Below are positions 5,716-6,364 of a stretch of DNA of 6,364 nt, piece by piece. The position numbers were made by a program, and so were the translations under genes. The stretch lies in contig JAFWEA010000250.1 in NCBI GenBank assembly GCA_017543005.1, positions 1-6,364 of the forward strand, given 5' to 3'. The DNA is from Solobacterium sp. (GTDB lineage Bacteria > Bacillota_I > Bacilli_A > Erysipelotrichales > Erysipelotrichaceae). The notes under the pieces were generated by a model that made no database searches, was not told the DNA's origin, and was given only the letters and a program-made list of their open reading frames with translations. Each line of letters opens with the position of its first letter. Positions within the stretch are counted from its first letter, which is position 1.

Positions 5716-6364
5716 TTATTCAGTGGTATATTCGAGATTTCTGCCAGTTTCCCTATCGAACATGTGCACCACGTTCGGGGCAAAGGTAAAGCGGATCTTC
5801 TCACCGATCTTCATGGTCCTGTCGCCCAGTTCCAGAGTCGGGACGATGATAATGCTGTCATGCCCGCCGGCATTGACATGCAGGTGGATCGAACTGCCCA
5901 TCATTTCACTGACATCCACGGTGCCTTCCAGCATGGCCCCCGGGATTTCCTCCAGGGTAATGTGCTCGGGTCTGGCCCCGACGGTGATATCCATTTCCGG
6001 CACATGCCTTGCCCGGAGGCGTTCCTGCTTGTCGTCCGACGGAATGATTTCAGCCCCCTGTACGGAGATGACATATCGGCCGTCCTTGATCAGCAGCTTA
6101 CCGGCATAGAAGTTCATCTGCGGCATGCCGATGAAGCCGGCCACGAAGAGATTCACCGGTTTGTTGAACACTTCCTGCGGCGTACCGATCTGCTGGATCT
6201 CACCGTCTTTCATGATGACAATCCGGTCACCCAGCGTCATGGCTTCGGTCTGGTCATGGGTTACGTAGATAAACGTTGTATCAATGCGCTGGCGGAGCTT
6301 GATGATCTCGGCCCGCATCTGGTTTCTCAGCTTGGCATCCAGGTTGGACAGCGGTTCGTCCATC
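5716..6364 (-). CDS. malK: ABC transporter ATP-binding protein, MalK/MsmK/UgpC type, C-terminal part (cut by right window edge)
   Basis: The last 215 residues of a sugar-importer ATPase are present; Walker A, the Q-loop and the LSGGQ signature lie beyond the right edge. The fragment opens in Walker B (MDEPLSNLDA, with the catalytic Glu at fragment residue 3 and the D-loop SNLD), followed by the switch His in VTHDQTEA (fragment residue 36). The C-terminal OB/TOBE regulatory domain runs from about fragment residue 80 to the end and includes GARPEHI (129-135) and MFDRETGRN (201-209), both typical of the MalK/UgpC group. It would power MalFG from the cytoplasmic side. Position at the head of the visible operon suggests it is dedicated to this transporter, although MsmK-type ATPases often serve several sugar importers. 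The stop is TAA at 5716-5718, 54 nt before malE. The symbol reflects role and context; msmK or ugpC would be equally fair. Confidence 0.92.
   Translation of the reverse strand, partial: MDEPLSNLDAKLRNQMRAEIIKLRQRIDTTFIYVTHDQTEAMTLGDRIVIMKDGEIQQIGTPQEVFNKPVNLFVAGFIGMPQMNFYAGKLLIKDGRYVISVQGAEIIPSDDKQERLRARHVPEMDITVGARPEHITLEEIPGAMLEGTVDVSEMMGSSIHLHVNAGGHDSIIIVPTLELGDRTMKIGEKIRFTFAPNVVHMFDRETGRNLEYTTE

Noticed and set aside
1..6364. CRISPR array, tRNA, riboswitch, insertion sequence or phage attachment site
   Set aside because: Coding sequence fills nearly the whole window; no spaced repeats, cloverleaf, transposase or terminal inverted repeats were seen on either strand.

Overview
The window holds most of one maltodextrin (starch-breakdown) uptake and degradation operon. 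All six genes are on the minus strand and are read from the right edge towards the left. The SPase II lipobox on the binding protein, the strong GGAGG-type Shine-Dalgarno sites and the MalC/MalD-type permeases point to a Gram-positive Bacillota host. Base composition looks a little above half G+C by eye. A gut-type Erysipelotrichia or Clostridia relative is plausible, but the genus cannot be read from the sequence.

In transcription order the layout is as follows. The C-terminal two thirds of a MalK/MsmK/UgpC-type ABC ATPase (5716-6364) runs off the right edge. A lipoprotein maltodextrin-binding protein follows (malE type, 4420-5661). After an 87-nt gap with a strong 12-bp GC hairpin come the two membrane permeases, malF type (2986-4332) and malG type (2114-2986). 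Next is an exported, probably membrane-anchored GH13 alpha-amylase with all catalytic residues (504-2117). Last is the N-terminal part of a second GH13 enzyme without a signal sequence (1-501), which runs off the left edge.

The genes read as one pathway. The anchored amylase cuts starch or glycogen outside the membrane. The lipoprotein captures the released maltodextrins, MalF/MalG plus the ATPase import them, and the cytoplasmic GH13 enzyme breaks them down further. The last four genes are packed with stop/start overlaps or a 2-nt gap, which implies translational coupling. The only gaps are 54 nt (ATPase to malE) and 87 nt (malE to malF). No promoter, regulator, RNA gene, mobile element, CRISPR array or non-coding stretch over 300 bases is visible; the operon promoter must lie beyond the right edge.

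No wholly new system is evident. The points most worth a second look are the malE-malF hairpin, which has the form of an intrinsic terminator only on the antisense strand, and the second GH13 protein, which departs from the family in two conserved regions (DLVPGH and QPALN).
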